From Thauera sp. JM12B12 (GTDB lineage: Bacteria > Pseudomonadota > Gammaproteobacteria > Burkholderiales > Rhodocyclaceae): 64,000 nucleotides of DNA. The position numbers and the translations under genes were made by a program. Positions 28,003-37,242 of this stretch are shown piece by piece (within the stretch, counting starts at the first letter, position 1; each line of letters begins with the position of its first letter). Below the pieces are notes generated by a model. That model searched no databases and was not told the DNA's origin. It saw only the letters and a list, made by a program, of their open reading frames with translations. Location of the stretch: positions 3,224,001 to 3,288,000 of the forward strand of contig NZ_CP154859.1 in assembly GCF_039614725.1 (NCBI RefSeq), read 5' to 3'.

Positions 28003-30696
28003 ATGTCCTCGCCCACCGCAGCCCTGCCCCAGTCCGTGCAGTCGGCACGCCGCCTGTCGCGCTATCTGTCCCGCATGCTCGACAGCCAGCCGTGGCTGGG
28101 CAGTGCCCTGGCCGCGAGTGTCGAGCAGGCGATCGGCGAAGCGGACATGCAGCGCTTCATCGCCGCACGCGAGGCGGCTCATGGCGGCGGAGAGGCCGCG
28201 CTGCGACCGGCGCTGCGCCAGCTGCGCATGTGGGTGCTGTGCCACCTGATCGTGCGCGACCTCACGCTCGAGGCTCCGCTCGCCGAGGTCACCGAGACCA
28301 TGACGGTGCTCGCCGAGGTCGCGCTTCGTCATGCCCACGAGGTGCTGCGCGCCGCCCTCGTCGAGCGTTACGGCCAGCCGCTGTCGCCCACCGGCTGGGA
28401 ACAGGAACTGCTGGTGGTCGGGATGGGCAAGCTCGGCGGGCGCGAGCTCAACGTATCGTCCGACATCGACCTGATCTTCATCTACCCCGAGGATGGCGAT
28501 ACCGGCGGCAAAAAGGTCATCAGCAACTTCGAGTTCTTCGAGCGCCTCGGCAAGCAGCTCATCCAGGCCCTCAACGAGGTCACCGAGCATGGCCAGGTGT
28601 TCCGTGTCGACATGCGCCTGCGCCCGAACGGCGACTCGGGCCCGCTGGTGTGCTGCTTCGACATGCTGGAGAACTACTTCGTGACCCAGGGCCGCGAATG
28701 GGAGCGCTACGCCTGGATCAAGGGCCGCGTGCTGCTCGGCGAGCGCTGGCAGGAGCTGCGCAACATCGCCCGCCCCTTCGTGTTCCGCAAGTACCTCGAC
28801 TTCGGCGCGATCAACGCCATGCGCGAGCTGCATGCGCAGATCCGCCGCGAGGTCGCGCGCCGCGACCGCGCCAACAACGTCAAGCTCGGCCCGGGCGGCA
28901 TCCGCGAGATCGAGTTCATCGCCCAGGTCTTCCAGCTCATCCGCGGCGGTCGCGACATCCCGCTGCAGGTGCGCCCGACGCTGAAGGTGCTTTCGCTGCT
29001 GTCCGAGCGCGGCATCCTCTCCGAGCAGGCGGTCGAGGAGCTCGCCGCCGCCTACGACTTCCTGCGCCGGCTCGAGCACCGCCTGCAGTACCTCGACGAC
29101 GCACAGACCCACGACCTGCCCGGCCGGGAAACCGACCAGGCGCTGATCGCGGAGGCGATGGGCTTCGCCAGCTACGACGCCCTGCTGGAGAGGCTCGACG
29201 CCCACCGCAAGGTGGTGAGCCGACACTTCGACGCGGTGTTCGGCGACCCCTCGGAGGAGGACCACAGCCTCGACGCCACATGGACCACCGCCGAGGACAC
29301 CGAGTCCACCACCGCGGCGCTCGGCGAGCTCGGCTACCGCCGCCCGCAGGCCGGTGCCGAGCGCCTTGCCGCGATCCACGCCAGCCCGCGCTACCGCCAG
29401 CTCCCGAACAACATCAAGAGCCGCTTCGACGCGCTGATGCCGCGCCTGATCGAAGCCGCGGTGGCCACGCCCGAGGCCGACGAGACGCTCGCCCGCATGC
29501 TCGACCTGATCGAGGCGATCGGCCGCCGCGGTGCCTACCTCGCCCTGCTCCAGCAGTACCCGCAGGCGCTGCGCCGGGTGGCGGACCTGATGAGCGCCTC
29601 GCGCTGGGGCGCGGCCTTCCTCACCCGCCACCCCATCCTGCTCGACGAGATGCTCGACGCACGCAACCTCGACAGCGCGCCGGACTGGCCCGCCTTCCGC
29701 ATCGGCCTCGCCGCCGAGCTCGAGGCCCTCGAGCCGGACATGGAACGCCAGATGGACGTCATGCGCGAGCGCCACCACGCCCAGGTCTTCCGCCTGCTCA
29801 CCCAGGACATCGCCGGCCTGCTCACGGTGGAAAAGCTCGCCGACCACCTCTCCGAGCTCGCCGACATCATGCTCGACCTCACCCTCCCGCTGTGCTGGCG
29901 GAGGATCAAGATCCGCCATCGCGACGACCCGCGCTTCGCGGTCATCAGCTACGGCAAGCTCGGCGGCAAGGAGCTCGGCTACGCCTCCGACCTCGACATC
30001 GTCTTCCTCTATGACGACGACGCGCTCGAGGCCCCGGAGGCATACAACCGCCTCGCCCAGCGCACCAACACCTGGCTCTCGAGCCAGACCGCCGCCGGCC
30101 AGCTTTTCGAGACCGACCTGCGTCTGCGACCGAACGGCGAATCGGGCCTGCTCGTGAGCGCGCTGGAGGCGTTCCGCGAATACCAGCTCAAGTCGGCCTG
30201 GGTCTGGGAGCACCAGGCGCTCACCCGCGCCCGCTTCTCAGCGGGCGACCGCGCGATCGGACAGGCCTTCGAGCGCATCCGCTGCGAGGTGCTGAGCATG
30301 AAGCGCGATCTCGACACGCTGCGCGCCGAGGTGCTGGCAATGCGGCACAAGATGCGCGACGCCCACGGCAACAAGGGGGAGCTGTTCGACCTCAAGCATG
30401 ACGCCGGCGGACTGATCGACGTCGAGTTCCTGATCCAGTATCTCGTGCTCGGCCACAGCCACGACCATCCGCGGCTCACGGGCAACCTCGGCAACATCGC
30501 CTTGCTGCGCATCGCCGGCGAGCTCGGCCTGATCCCTGGCGAGCTCGCTGCAGCCTGCGCCGACAGCTACCGCGAGCTGCGCCGGCTGCAGCACCGCCAG
30601 CGCCTCAACGAGCGGCCGTCGCGGGTAGACCCGGACGAGGCCGAAGCCGCGCGCGCGCCGGTACGCGCGCTGTGGCGCCAGGTGTTCGGGGAGTGA
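28003..30696 (+). CDS. glnE: Bifunctional glutamine synthetase adenylyltransferase/adenylyl-removing enzyme
   Basis: The 897-residue enzyme adds or removes AMP on glutamine synthetase under control of PII. Both nucleotidyltransferase domains are intact: GMGKLGGRELNVSSDIDLIF in the N-terminal adenylyl-removing half and SYGKLGGKELGYASDLDIVFLYDDD in the C-terminal adenylating half. I chose ATG 28003 for its GGAG at good spacing; the in-frame ATG at 27919 overlaps a TAAAAT -10-like box (27915-27920) and is less likely. It is divergent from yhdP. Confidence 0.97.
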   Translation: MSSPTAALPQSVQSARRLSRYLSRMLDSQPWLGSALAASVEQAIGEADMQRFIAAREAAHGGGEAALRPALRQLRMWVLCHLIVRDLTLEAPLAEVTETMTVLAEVALRHAHEVLRAALVERYGQPLSPTGWEQELLVVGMGKLGGRELNVSSDIDLIFIYPEDGDTGGKKVISNFEFFERLGKQLIQALNEVTEHGQVFRVDMRLRPNGDSGPLVCCFDMLENYFVTQGREWERYAWIKGRVLLGERWQELRNIARPFVFRKYLDFGAINAMRELHAQIRREVARRDRANNVKLGPGGIREIEFIAQVFQLIRGGRDIPLQVRPTLKVLSLLSERGILSEQAVEELAAAYDFLRRLEHRLQYLDDAQTHDLPGRETDQALIAEAMGFASYDALLERLDAHRKVVSRHFDAVFGDPSEEDHSLDATWTTAEDTESTTAALGELGYRRPQAGAERLAAIHASPRYRQLPNNIKSRFDALMPRLIEAAVATPEADETLARMLDLIEAIGRRGAYLALLQQYPQALRRVADLMSASRWGAAFLTRHPILLDEMLDARNLDSAPDWPAFRIGLAAELEALEPDMERQMDVMRERHHAQVFRLLTQDIAGLLTVEKLADHLSELADIMLDLTLPLCWRRIKIRHRDDPRFAVISYGKLGGKELGYASDLDIVFLYDDDALEAPEAYNRLAQRTNTWLSSQTAAGQLFETDLRLRPNGESGLLVSALEAFREYQLKSAWVWEHQALTRARFSAGDRAIGQAFERIRCEVLSMKRDLDTLRAEVLAMRHKMRDAHGNKGELFDLKHDAGGLIDVEFLIQYLVLGHSHDHPRLTGNLGNIALLRIAGELGLIPGELAAACADSYRELRRLQHRQRLNERPSRVDPDEAEAARAPVRALWRQVFGE

Positions 30697-30819
30697 GCCG
30701 CCACCACCGCGGCTCGCGGCTGAAATATTTCACGCCGCAAAAGCGCGCATGACGCCCAGCGGGCCGCCGACTAGAATTCAGCAGCCTCCTGTCCGGGCGC
30801 CCGTTTCGGGGCGACATGC

Positions 30820-32349
30820 ATGAACCACGAAATCGAACTCAAGCTCGCCCTGCCGCGGCGGACGCTCGCCGCGCTGCGCCGCCATCCGCTGGTGGCGGCT
30901 GCCGAGAAATGCGGCAACGCCGTAACCCTCGACAACACCTACTACGACACCCCCAGGCTGCAGCTGAAGGCGCGCAAGGTGGCGGTGCGCACACGCCGCC
31001 AGGGCCGCCAGATGCTGCAGACGGTGAAGTGCGCGGCGGTGTCCAGCGGCGGCCTGTCGCAGCGGCCGGAATGGGAGACGCCGTGGACCGGCGGCTTCGA
31101 CTTCAGCGCCGTCGACGACCCCGCGACCGCACGCCTGCTCGAGCGCCATCGCGACGAACTGGTGCCGGTGTTCACCACCCGTTTCCGTCGCGAGACGCGG
31201 CGCATCGTTACGCACGAGGGCGCGTCCATCCTCCTGATGATCGACACCGGCGCCGTGCATGTGCGCACGGCCGAGGGCATCGAGCGCGAGACGGAGATCT
31301 GCGAACTCGAGCTCGAGCTCGAGCGCGGGCGCGCCCAGGACCTGCTCGACCTGGCCTGCACGCTCGCACGGGACCTGCCGTTGATGCCGGCCGATGTCTC
31401 CAAGGCGGAGCGTGGCTATCGCCTCTTCCTCGACACCCCGCTCGCCCCGGTGCGCGCCGAAGCCTCCGCGATCGAACCCGGGCAGAACGTGATCGCGGCC
31501 TTCCGCGGCCTGGCGCTGGCCTGCGTACGCCAGTGGCAGGGCAATGCCGCTGCCGCGCTCGCCCATGGCGACCCGCACGGCATCCACCCTGACTTCATCC
31601 ACCAGCTGCGCGTCTCGCAGCGTCGGCTGCGCGCGCTGCTCAAGCTGTTCGCGCCGGCCTTGCCGGAACGCTTCGCCGGCGAGTGGAACACGACGCTGCG
31701 CGAAAACGCCAACCGCTTCGGCGCCGCGCGCGACCTCGACGTCTTTCACACCGAACTGCTCGCGCCGGTGCGGCCCGAAGGCCTCGCCGACGGCGCGGCG
31801 ATGGCGGCGCTGCTCGATGCCGTGCAGCAGGCACGCACCGCAGCGCGCAACTTCGCGGGAGACCAGCTCGACATGGCGACCCAGGGCCGGCTGCTGCTCG
31901 ACTTCACCGCCGCGCTCCACCGCCTGCAGGTCAGCAGTCTCGCGGAAGCGGCCGACCTGCGCTCATTCGCCCGCCTGCGCCTGAGCCGTCTGCGCAGACG
32001 GGCACGCCGCAGCGCCGAGGCGGCGGCCAATCTCGAACCCAGCCGCCTGCACGCGCTGCGCATCGCCTTCAAGCAGTTGCGCTACGGCGTCGAGTTCTTC
32101 GCGCCGCTGTTTCCCGAACGCGCCACCGCGCGCTACCTCGAACGCGTGGTGCAGGCGCAGACCGCGCTCGGCTTCCTGCAGGACGTCGACATCGCCCATC
32201 AGCGCCTGAGCGAGTGGTCGCGCGCCAACCCCGCGCTCGCGCCTGCCGCGGCCTTCGTGCTCGGCTGGCACGCGCCGCGCTACGCCCGCCTGCGCCGCCG
32301 TGTGCTCGCCGAATGCGCGCCGCTGCTCCGCGGCCGCAAGCCGTGGTGA
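30820..32349 (+). CDS. CYTH and CHAD domain protein (inorganic triphosphatase YgiF-like)
   Basis: A 509-residue protein. The N-terminal CYTH domain (about residues 1-205) starts MNHEIELKL with the metal/triphosphate ExExK motif at Glu4, Glu6, Lys8. The C-terminal CHAD domain (about 220-509) is a helical bundle rich in conserved His and Arg/Lys (IHQLRVSQRRLRALL; LHALRIAFKQLRYGVEFF). CYTH proteins of this type hydrolyse tripolyphosphate, and CHAD domains bind polyphosphate. A 123-bp region upstream holds a short hairpin after glnE (30695-30715, no T-run), a TGAAATATTTCA palindrome and a TAGAAT -10-like box near 30773. Confidence 0.9.
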   Translation: MNHEIELKLALPRRTLAALRRHPLVAAAEKCGNAVTLDNTYYDTPRLQLKARKVAVRTRRQGRQMLQTVKCAAVSSGGLSQRPEWETPWTGGFDFSAVDDPATARLLERHRDELVPVFTTRFRRETRRIVTHEGASILLMIDTGAVHVRTAEGIERETEICELELELERGRAQDLLDLACTLARDLPLMPADVSKAERGYRLFLDTPLAPVRAEASAIEPGQNVIAAFRGLALACVRQWQGNAAAALAHGDPHGIHPDFIHQLRVSQRRLRALLKLFAPALPERFAGEWNTTLRENANRFGAARDLDVFHTELLAPVRPEGLADGAAMAALLDAVQQARTAARNFAGDQLDMATQGRLLLDFTAALHRLQVSSLAEAADLRSFARLRLSRLRRRARRSAEAAANLEPSRLHALRIAFKQLRYGVEFFAPLFPERATARYLERVVQAQTALGFLQDVDIAHQRLSEWSRANPALAPAAAFVLGWHAPRYARLRRRVLAECAPLLRGRKPW

Positions 32350-32431
32350 GCGGAATGGATGCGGCCGCGCTGTTGCCGGCGTCATCATGATGAAACACCC
32401 ATCGCCGATGATGCCCGCCCCCGAACCCAGG

Positions 32432-32893
32432 ATGAAGGACATGGACCTGCTGCTGTGGCGTCATGCCGAAGCGGTGGACGGCACTCCCGACCACACCCGA
32501 GAACTCACCCCGCGCGGACTCAAGCAGGCACGCCGCATGGCGCGCTGGCTCGACACCAACCGGCCGAAGCAGCTGAGGGTGCTGGTGAGCCCGACCATGC
32601 GCACCCGCCAGACGGCGGCAGCGTTCGCGGACGACTTCGAGATCGTCAGCAGCCTCGGGCCCGACGGCAACGTGCCCGACATCCTCGCCGCCACCGGCTG
32701 GCCCGATGCCAGCGGCGCCGCCCTGGTGGTAGGCCACCAGCCCGCGCTGGGCCGCTTGTGCGCGCTGCTGCTGGCGGGCGCCGAGGCCGACTGGACGATC
32801 AAGAAGGGCGCGCTTTGGTGGTTTACCAACCGCGTGCGCGAAGGCGAGACACAGACCGTCTTGCGCGCGGTGATCCCGAGCGATTTCGCCTGA
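32432..32893 (+). CDS. sixA: SixA-type phosphohistidine phosphatase
   Basis: A 153-residue histidine phosphatase. The N-terminal LLLWRHAEA carries the catalytic histidine (residue 11); the second active-site histidine is in VVGHQPALG, and SPTMRTRQTA is also conserved. SixA removes phosphate from phosphohistidine proteins such as HPt domains and PTS components. The start may be ATG 32432 or 32441 (MDLLLWRHAE); a longer frame starts at 32387. It follows the CYTH-CHAD gene, so two phosphate-handling genes are adjacent. Confidence 0.82.
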   Translation: MKDMDLLLWRHAEAVDGTPDHTRELTPRGLKQARRMARWLDTNRPKQLRVLVSPTMRTRQTAAAFADDFEIVSSLGPDGNVPDILAATGWPDASGAALVVGHQPALGRLCALLLAGAEADWTIKKGALWWFTNRVREGETQTVLRAVIPSDFA

Positions 32894-33105
32894 TCCGCGC
32901 CGGACGCGCAGGCAGCCCGGCGCGCCTGCGCGCGAGCACGGCCGGCTGGCGTCCGAGCAGTGAATTCATCACGGCGGTCGTGGTCTGAACCCCGGAGAAT
33001 CATGCTCTTGCGGCGTTGTTGCGACACGCGCCAGACGCCGGCGATGCGCCTGCTTGTGCTTTGTCGCGCATTGCGTAAGATGCCGTCTTCGCCCCGGACC
33101 GGACC

Positions 33106-33681
33106 ATGCTCGAACGCTTCTTGCCCACCCGCGACGCCATCACGCAGAGCCGCATGCTGCGCTGGCTCGGGCCGCGTATCCATGATCCCCTGCTGTGGCA
33201 TGTAAACCGGCGTTCAGTCGCGCGCGGCATCGCGATGGGCGTGTTCTTCGGCCTCATGATCCCGATCGCGCAGATCCCCGCGGCGGCGATCGCCTCCCTG
33301 CTCTTGCGCGGCAACCTCTGGATCGCCGCGGTCTCCACGCTGGTGAGCAATCCCCTCACCTACGGCCCCCTGTACTACTTCGCCTACCGCCTCGGGGCAG
33401 GCGTCATCGGCAAGCACACGCCTGCCGATCTCACCCCCGCCGACGTCGAGCAGCCGATGCGCATGCTGGACTCCTTCGGCCAGGCATGGGCCTGGCTCAC
33501 CGGCATTGGCCAGCCCCTGCTGCTGGGCATGCTGATGATGGCGGTAACCGGCTCGATCATCGCCTACTGGGGTGCCCAGCTGTTCTGGCGGCTGCGCGTC
33601 AGCGCGAAGTGGCGGCGACTGCGGCGCGAGCGCCGGCTGCGCGCCGCCGAGGCGCGGCAGCGGGCTATTGGAAGCGCCTGA
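33106..33681 (+). CDS. DUF2062 membrane protein
   Basis: A 191-residue inner-membrane protein of the DUF2062 family. The motif RRSVARGIAMGVFFGLMIPIAQIP and the following NPLTYGPLYYFAY are typical; two or three further helices follow, then a very basic C-terminal tail (WRRLRRERRLR). The function is not established. The 212 bp between the phosphatase and this gene contain no gene; TAAGAT at 33076-33081 with TTG nearby upstream may be a promoter. Confidence 0.85.
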   Translation: MLERFLPTRDAITQSRMLRWLGPRIHDPLLWHVNRRSVARGIAMGVFFGLMIPIAQIPAAAIASLLLRGNLWIAAVSTLVSNPLTYGPLYYFAYRLGAGVIGKHTPADLTPADVEQPMRMLDSFGQAWAWLTGIGQPLLLGMLMMAVTGSIIAYWGAQLFWRLRVSAKWRRLRRERRLRAAEARQRAIGSA

Positions 33682-33734
33682 AGCCGGGCGTATCCTTTTT
33701 CCCCCTCCACCTTCAACGCAGACGCCCCATCGCC

Positions 33735-34682
33735 ATGGACGAGCCCATCGAGGACGGCACCGTCGCACTCATCGACGGCATCCGGCGCATCTACTACGAC
33801 GGTTACTGGCTGAAGGTCTACGATCCGCCAGCCGACTCGCTCGACGCCAAGAAGAAGCTCATCCAGGCGCTGACCCGGCGGCTGTTCAACCACGTCGAAC
33901 ACGGCATCAACATCCCCGGCCGACGGCTCGAGGATGCGCGCCGCGCCTACGAGGCCGAGCAGGACCCCGAGCGCCAGCGGGTCAAGGGCGCGATGTACGC
34001 CGGCGCGATGTTCAACCGCGCCACCGACATCTTCACCAAGCTGGTGGAGTTGCAGGAACTCGGCATCGAGATCGAGACCGACAACCCGCTGATGCGCGAA
34101 TGCGGCGGCTGCCTGCAGGAGGCACTCAAGCTCGGGCGCCTCGTGCTCCACCGCAGCGGCGAAGAGGGCATCGACGAACTCTGGGGCGAACCGTTCCGGG
34201 CCTTCTCGATTCCGGTCGAAGCCTTCTACGAGAGCCGTTACATCAAGATCGCCCAGGCCCTGCGCGAGATCGACCGGCTCACCGCGGTCATCGCGGCCAC
34301 CTTCTCGGGCAACCAGCTGTTCCGGGGCGTGGCGCCGCTGGTCCAGGAGTTCGGCCGCATCGCCAAGATCAAGGCCGAGACCTTGCGTACGGATCCGGAC
34401 ATCTTCGATGTGTGGGCGGACTTCGTCGTCGCTTCCGAGCACCTCGGCGCCGTGGTGCCGGCGCTGGCGCCGATGGCCACCGAGCTCGAGCGCCAGCTCG
34501 CCACCGACGGCCTGCGCCTGATCCTGCAGGGACGCAACCTGGTCACCGACATCACCCGCGCGCGCGTCACCATGCCCAAGAGCGCGCTCGAGTACATCGA
34601 GCGCTGCGAAACCTACGCCGCCCGCGTGCAGGCCGCAGCGCGTCCGCCGCTCGCCGTTGCCGGCGGGCCGCTCGCGCGCTGA
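33735..34682 (+). CDS. Conserved hypothetical protein, helical, cytoplasmic
   Basis: A 315-residue product with no signal peptide or membrane helix. It begins with an acidic stretch and IRRIYYDGYWLKVYDPP, then long predicted helices rich in Leu, Arg and Glu (residues about 35-110), a Cys pair in MRECGGCLQEAL, and a C-terminal helical region with two ARV words. I do not recognise a domain. It starts 53 bp after the DUF2062 gene and converges on mnmA with a 41-bp gap. Codon use matches its neighbours. Confidence 0.7.
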   Translation: MDEPIEDGTVALIDGIRRIYYDGYWLKVYDPPADSLDAKKKLIQALTRRLFNHVEHGINIPGRRLEDARRAYEAEQDPERQRVKGAMYAGAMFNRATDIFTKLVELQELGIEIETDNPLMRECGGCLQEALKLGRLVLHRSGEEGIDELWGEPFRAFSIPVEAFYESRYIKIAQALREIDRLTAVIAATFSGNQLFRGVAPLVQEFGRIAKIKAETLRTDPDIFDVWADFVVASEHLGAVVPALAPMATELERQLATDGLRLILQGRNLVTDITRARVTMPKSALEYIERCETYAARVQAAARPPLAVAGGPLAR

Positions 34683-34723
34683 ACGGGGCCGCCGGCCCCG
34701 TCACGGCCCCGCGGGCCGCAGGC

Positions 34724-35860
34724 TCAGACGATGATGCCGCCGCCCAGACAGACCTTCGACTCGTACACCACCACGCTCTGTCCAGGGGTGACTGCCCACT
34801 GCGGCTGGGCGAAGGCGATCTCGGCGCGACCGTCGGCGATGCGGTCGATCTCGCACGGCTGGTCGGGCGTGCGGTAACGCGGCTTGGCGGTGTACACCCA
34901 GTTGGTGTGCGGATCGCGGCCGGCGATCCAGTTGAGGTCGGTCGCCACCAGGCGGTCCTTGAGCAGCGCCGGATGGGCATGGCCCTGGACCGCATAGAGC
35001 ACGTTGGCCTTGACGTCCTTGGCGGCGACATACCAGGCCTCGTGCTCGCCCGCCTCGTCCTGGTTGCCCTTGATGCCGCCGATGTGCAGGCCCTTGCGCT
35101 GGCCGATGGTGTGGTACATCAGGCCCTGGTGCTCACCGAGCACGCGGTCGTCGTCGAGGGCGCGGATCTCGCCCGGCTGGGTCGGCAGGTAGCGCATCAG
35201 GAACTCGCGGAAGGGGCGCTCGCCGATGAAGCAGATCCCGGTCGAGTCCTTCTTCTCGGCCACGTGCAGGCCGGCCTCGGCGGCGATCCTGCGCACTTCG
35301 CGCTTGTACAGCGCGCCGAGCGGGAACAGGGTCTTGGCGAGCTGCGCCTGATTGAGGCGATAGAGGAAGTAGCTCTGGTCCTTGGTGCCGTCCTCGGCCT
35401 TGAGCAGCTGGTACTCGGTGCGGCCGTCATTGGCCCACGGGCGCACCTGGGCATAGTGGCCGGTGGCGATGCGCTCGGCACCCAGCTGCATGGCGTGATC
35501 CAGGAAGCAGCGGAACTTGATCTCGGAGTTGCACAGCACGTCCGGGTTGGGTGTGCGGCCGGCCTCGTACTCGCGCAGGAAGTCGGCGAACACGCGATCC
35601 TTGTATTCGGCGCTGAAGTTCACCACCTCGAGGTCGATGCCGATCACGTCGCACACCGAGGCCACGTCGACCAGGTCCTGCCGGGTCGAGCAGTACTCGG
35701 AATCGTCGTCGTCCTCCCAGTTCTTCATGAACAGCCCGGTCACCTGGTAGCCCTGGCGCTTCAACAGCAGCGCGGTCACCGACGAGTCCACGCCGCCGGA
35801 CATGCCGACCACCACCTTCATCCCCGCCCCGTCCTGCACTCCATCCTGCCTACTGGACAT
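34724..35860 (-). CDS. mnmA: tRNA 2-thiouridylase
   Basis: The 378-residue enzyme makes the 2-thio group of wobble uridine-34 in Lys, Glu and Gln tRNAs. The PP-loop [12 protein letters not shown] is at residues 19-30, and the two catalytic cysteines are in [12 protein letters not shown] and [12 protein letters not shown]. The C-terminus has the usual beta-barrel ending CLGGGIIV. The ATG at 35860 overlaps the preceding gene by 11 bp; an alternative start [10 protein letters not shown] at 35821 avoids this. nudJ upstream matches the nudJ-mnmA neighbourhood of E. coli, but here an extra gene lies between them. Confidence 0.95.
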   Translation of the reverse strand: MSSRQDGVQDGAGMKVVVGMSGGVDSSVTALLLKRQGYQVTGLFMKNWEDDDDSEYCSTRQDLVDVASVCDVIGIDLEVVNFSAEYKDRVFADFLREYEAGRTPNPDVLCNSEIKFRCFLDHAMQLGAERIATGHYAQVRPWANDGRTEYQLLKAEDGTKDQSYFLYRLNQAQLAKTLFPLGALYKREVRRIAAEAGLHVAEKKDSTGICFIGERPFREFLMRYLPTQPGEIRALDDDRVLGEHQGLMYHTIGQRKGLHIGGIKGNQDEAGEHEAWYVAAKDVKANVLYAVQGHAHPALLKDRLVATDLNWIAGRDPHTNWVYTAKPRYRTPDQPCEIDRIADGRAEIAFAQPQWAVTPGQSVVVYESKVCLGGGIIV

Positions 35861-36554
35861 TCGGTCCACCTCCATTGAGCCATTCCGCGAGCGGCAGCAC
35901 CACGGCCGGCTCGCCATTGTCGACGAACCAGCTGTCGACCACGTAACGTTGTCCCGGACGGTCCTCGCCGTCCACCTTCCCGGTTTCCCCGATCACCAGC
36001 CCGTCCTCGGTGCAGTTGCAGCTCGCCAGCGCCTGCCCGGGCGGCAGGCGGGCGATGCGTTCACCGGCCGACAGCACCTCGATCACCGCACTGAAATGCT
36101 GCAGGATCAGCCGCGTGCGGCGCGCCGGCTCGACCACGCGGTGAAAGCGTAGCGCGCCGCGCGCCTCCAGCAGTTCCAGCAGGCGCGTGGTCGAGGTCGA
36201 GTGGTCGATGCAATCCATCCGCCCATCCACACCCTGGTCGAGGAAATTCCCGCTGCGGTCCGCACCCACCGGCGTCTGCGTGGCTGCCAGCCGGTAGAGC
36301 CGGCCGACTTCCTCCGCGAGGCGCGCGCGCTCCTCCGCCGCGTCGCGCGCACCCGCCAGTCGCGCACTCATGCGCGCCAGCGTCGCCGCGTGGATGCTCA
36401 CGCGCGCCTCGCGCATGCAGCCGTAGTTGTAGCAGATGCGCACCTCCACCGCGGCGTGGGCCGGCTGGATCGCCGCCTGGGCAATGAGCGCATTCAGCGC
36501 CAGCGCCAGCACCAGCGGCAGCAGCGCCCTCCATCCTCGCTGGCGCACCCTCAC
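35850..36554 (-). CDS. Exported protein of unknown function, possible transglutaminase-type fold
   Basis: A 234-residue product with a clear signal peptide (RRALLPL-like hydrophobic core, ending QPAHA before [12 protein letters not shown]). The mature part has several cysteines. The region [17 protein letters not shown], then [12 protein letters not shown], then [14 protein letters not shown] is arranged like the Cys-His-Asp order of transglutaminase-type cysteine enzymes. That reading is mine and unproven. It lies between nudJ (1-bp gap) and mnmA (11-bp overlap), so it is part of the same operon. Confidence 0.7.
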   Translation of the reverse strand: MRVRQRGWRALLPLVLALALNALIAQAAIQPAHAAVEVRICYNYGCMREARVSIHAATLARMSARLAGARDAAEERARLAEEVGRLYRLAATQTPVGADRSGNFLDQGVDGRMDCIDHSTSTTRLLELLEARGALRFHRVVEPARRTRLILQHFSAVIEVLSAGERIARLPPGQALASCNCTEDGLVIGETGKVDGEDRPGQRYVVDSWFVDNGEPAVVLPLAEWLNGGGPNVQ

Positions 36555-36555
36555 C

Positions 36556-37008
36556 TCAATGGTGGTGCACCAGCGCCAAGGGATGGCGCGCTCCGCCCAG
36601 CCAGTCCTCGACGCATTGCAGGATCAGCGGACTGCGGTGGCGGTCGGCGGTGGCGCGGATCTCGTCCGGTGTCATCCACACCGCGCGGACGATGCCCTCG
36701 TCCAGCGCCCGCCCGGTCTCCTCGGCCTCCACCCGACCGCCGTAGGCGAAGCGCAGGTAGGTGATGTCGCCCTGCGGCCGCGTCCACTGGTACACGCCGA
36801 CGAGGTATTCGGGGACGAAGCGGTGCGCCGTCTCCTCGAGCACCTCGCGCGCGGTGGCCTCGAGCAGGGACTCGCCTTCCTCGAGGTGACCGGCCGGCTG
36901 GTTGAAGCGCAGGCCTTCGGGGGTCTCCTCCTCGACGAGCAGGAAGCGCCCGTCGCGCTCGATCACGGCCGCGACGGTAACGTTGGGTTTCCAGGGGCGA
37001 TCCTTCAA
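36556..37008 (-). CDS. nudJ: Nudix hydrolase NudJ
   Basis: A 150-residue Nudix enzyme with a complete box: Gly40, Glu46, Arg54-Glu55, Glu58-Glu59. The opening MKDRPWKPNVTVAAVIERDGRFLLVEE and NQPAGHLEEGE are characteristic of NudJ, which hydrolyses HMP-PP and some nucleoside di- and triphosphates. It heads a minus-strand operon nudJ, an exported unknown, mnmA. It is divergent from ilvE. Confidence 0.87.
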   Translation of the reverse strand: MKDRPWKPNVTVAAVIERDGRFLLVEEETPEGLRFNQPAGHLEEGESLLEATAREVLEETAHRFVPEYLVGVYQWTRPQGDITYLRFAYGGRVEAEETGRALDEGIVRAVWMTPDEIRATADRHRSPLILQCVEDWLGGARHPLALVHHH

Positions 37009-37242
37009 TTGACGGACTCCGGATGCGCGAAGGCCCGCATTCTAACCCGCCGCACCGACGCGCACCCAGGCGCCCCCTGCGGCGGGCGATCGGGCTCGAC
37101 GGCCGCACGCATGCTCCACGCACGCCAGGCGCGTGATCGTCGCGCCTTTACGCTAGAATTCACGCACTTTGCGCCGGCGATCAGGCTGCGCGCGCAATTG
37201 ACACCCATTCTGCGAACACTCATTCAGGCGGAGATTCTGATC

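Noticed and set aside
25846..30213. 1455-residue minus-strand open frame opposite glnE and the start of yhdP
   Set aside because: It mirrors glnE codons in a GC-rich genome, spans two real genes and shows no domain; a shadow frame.
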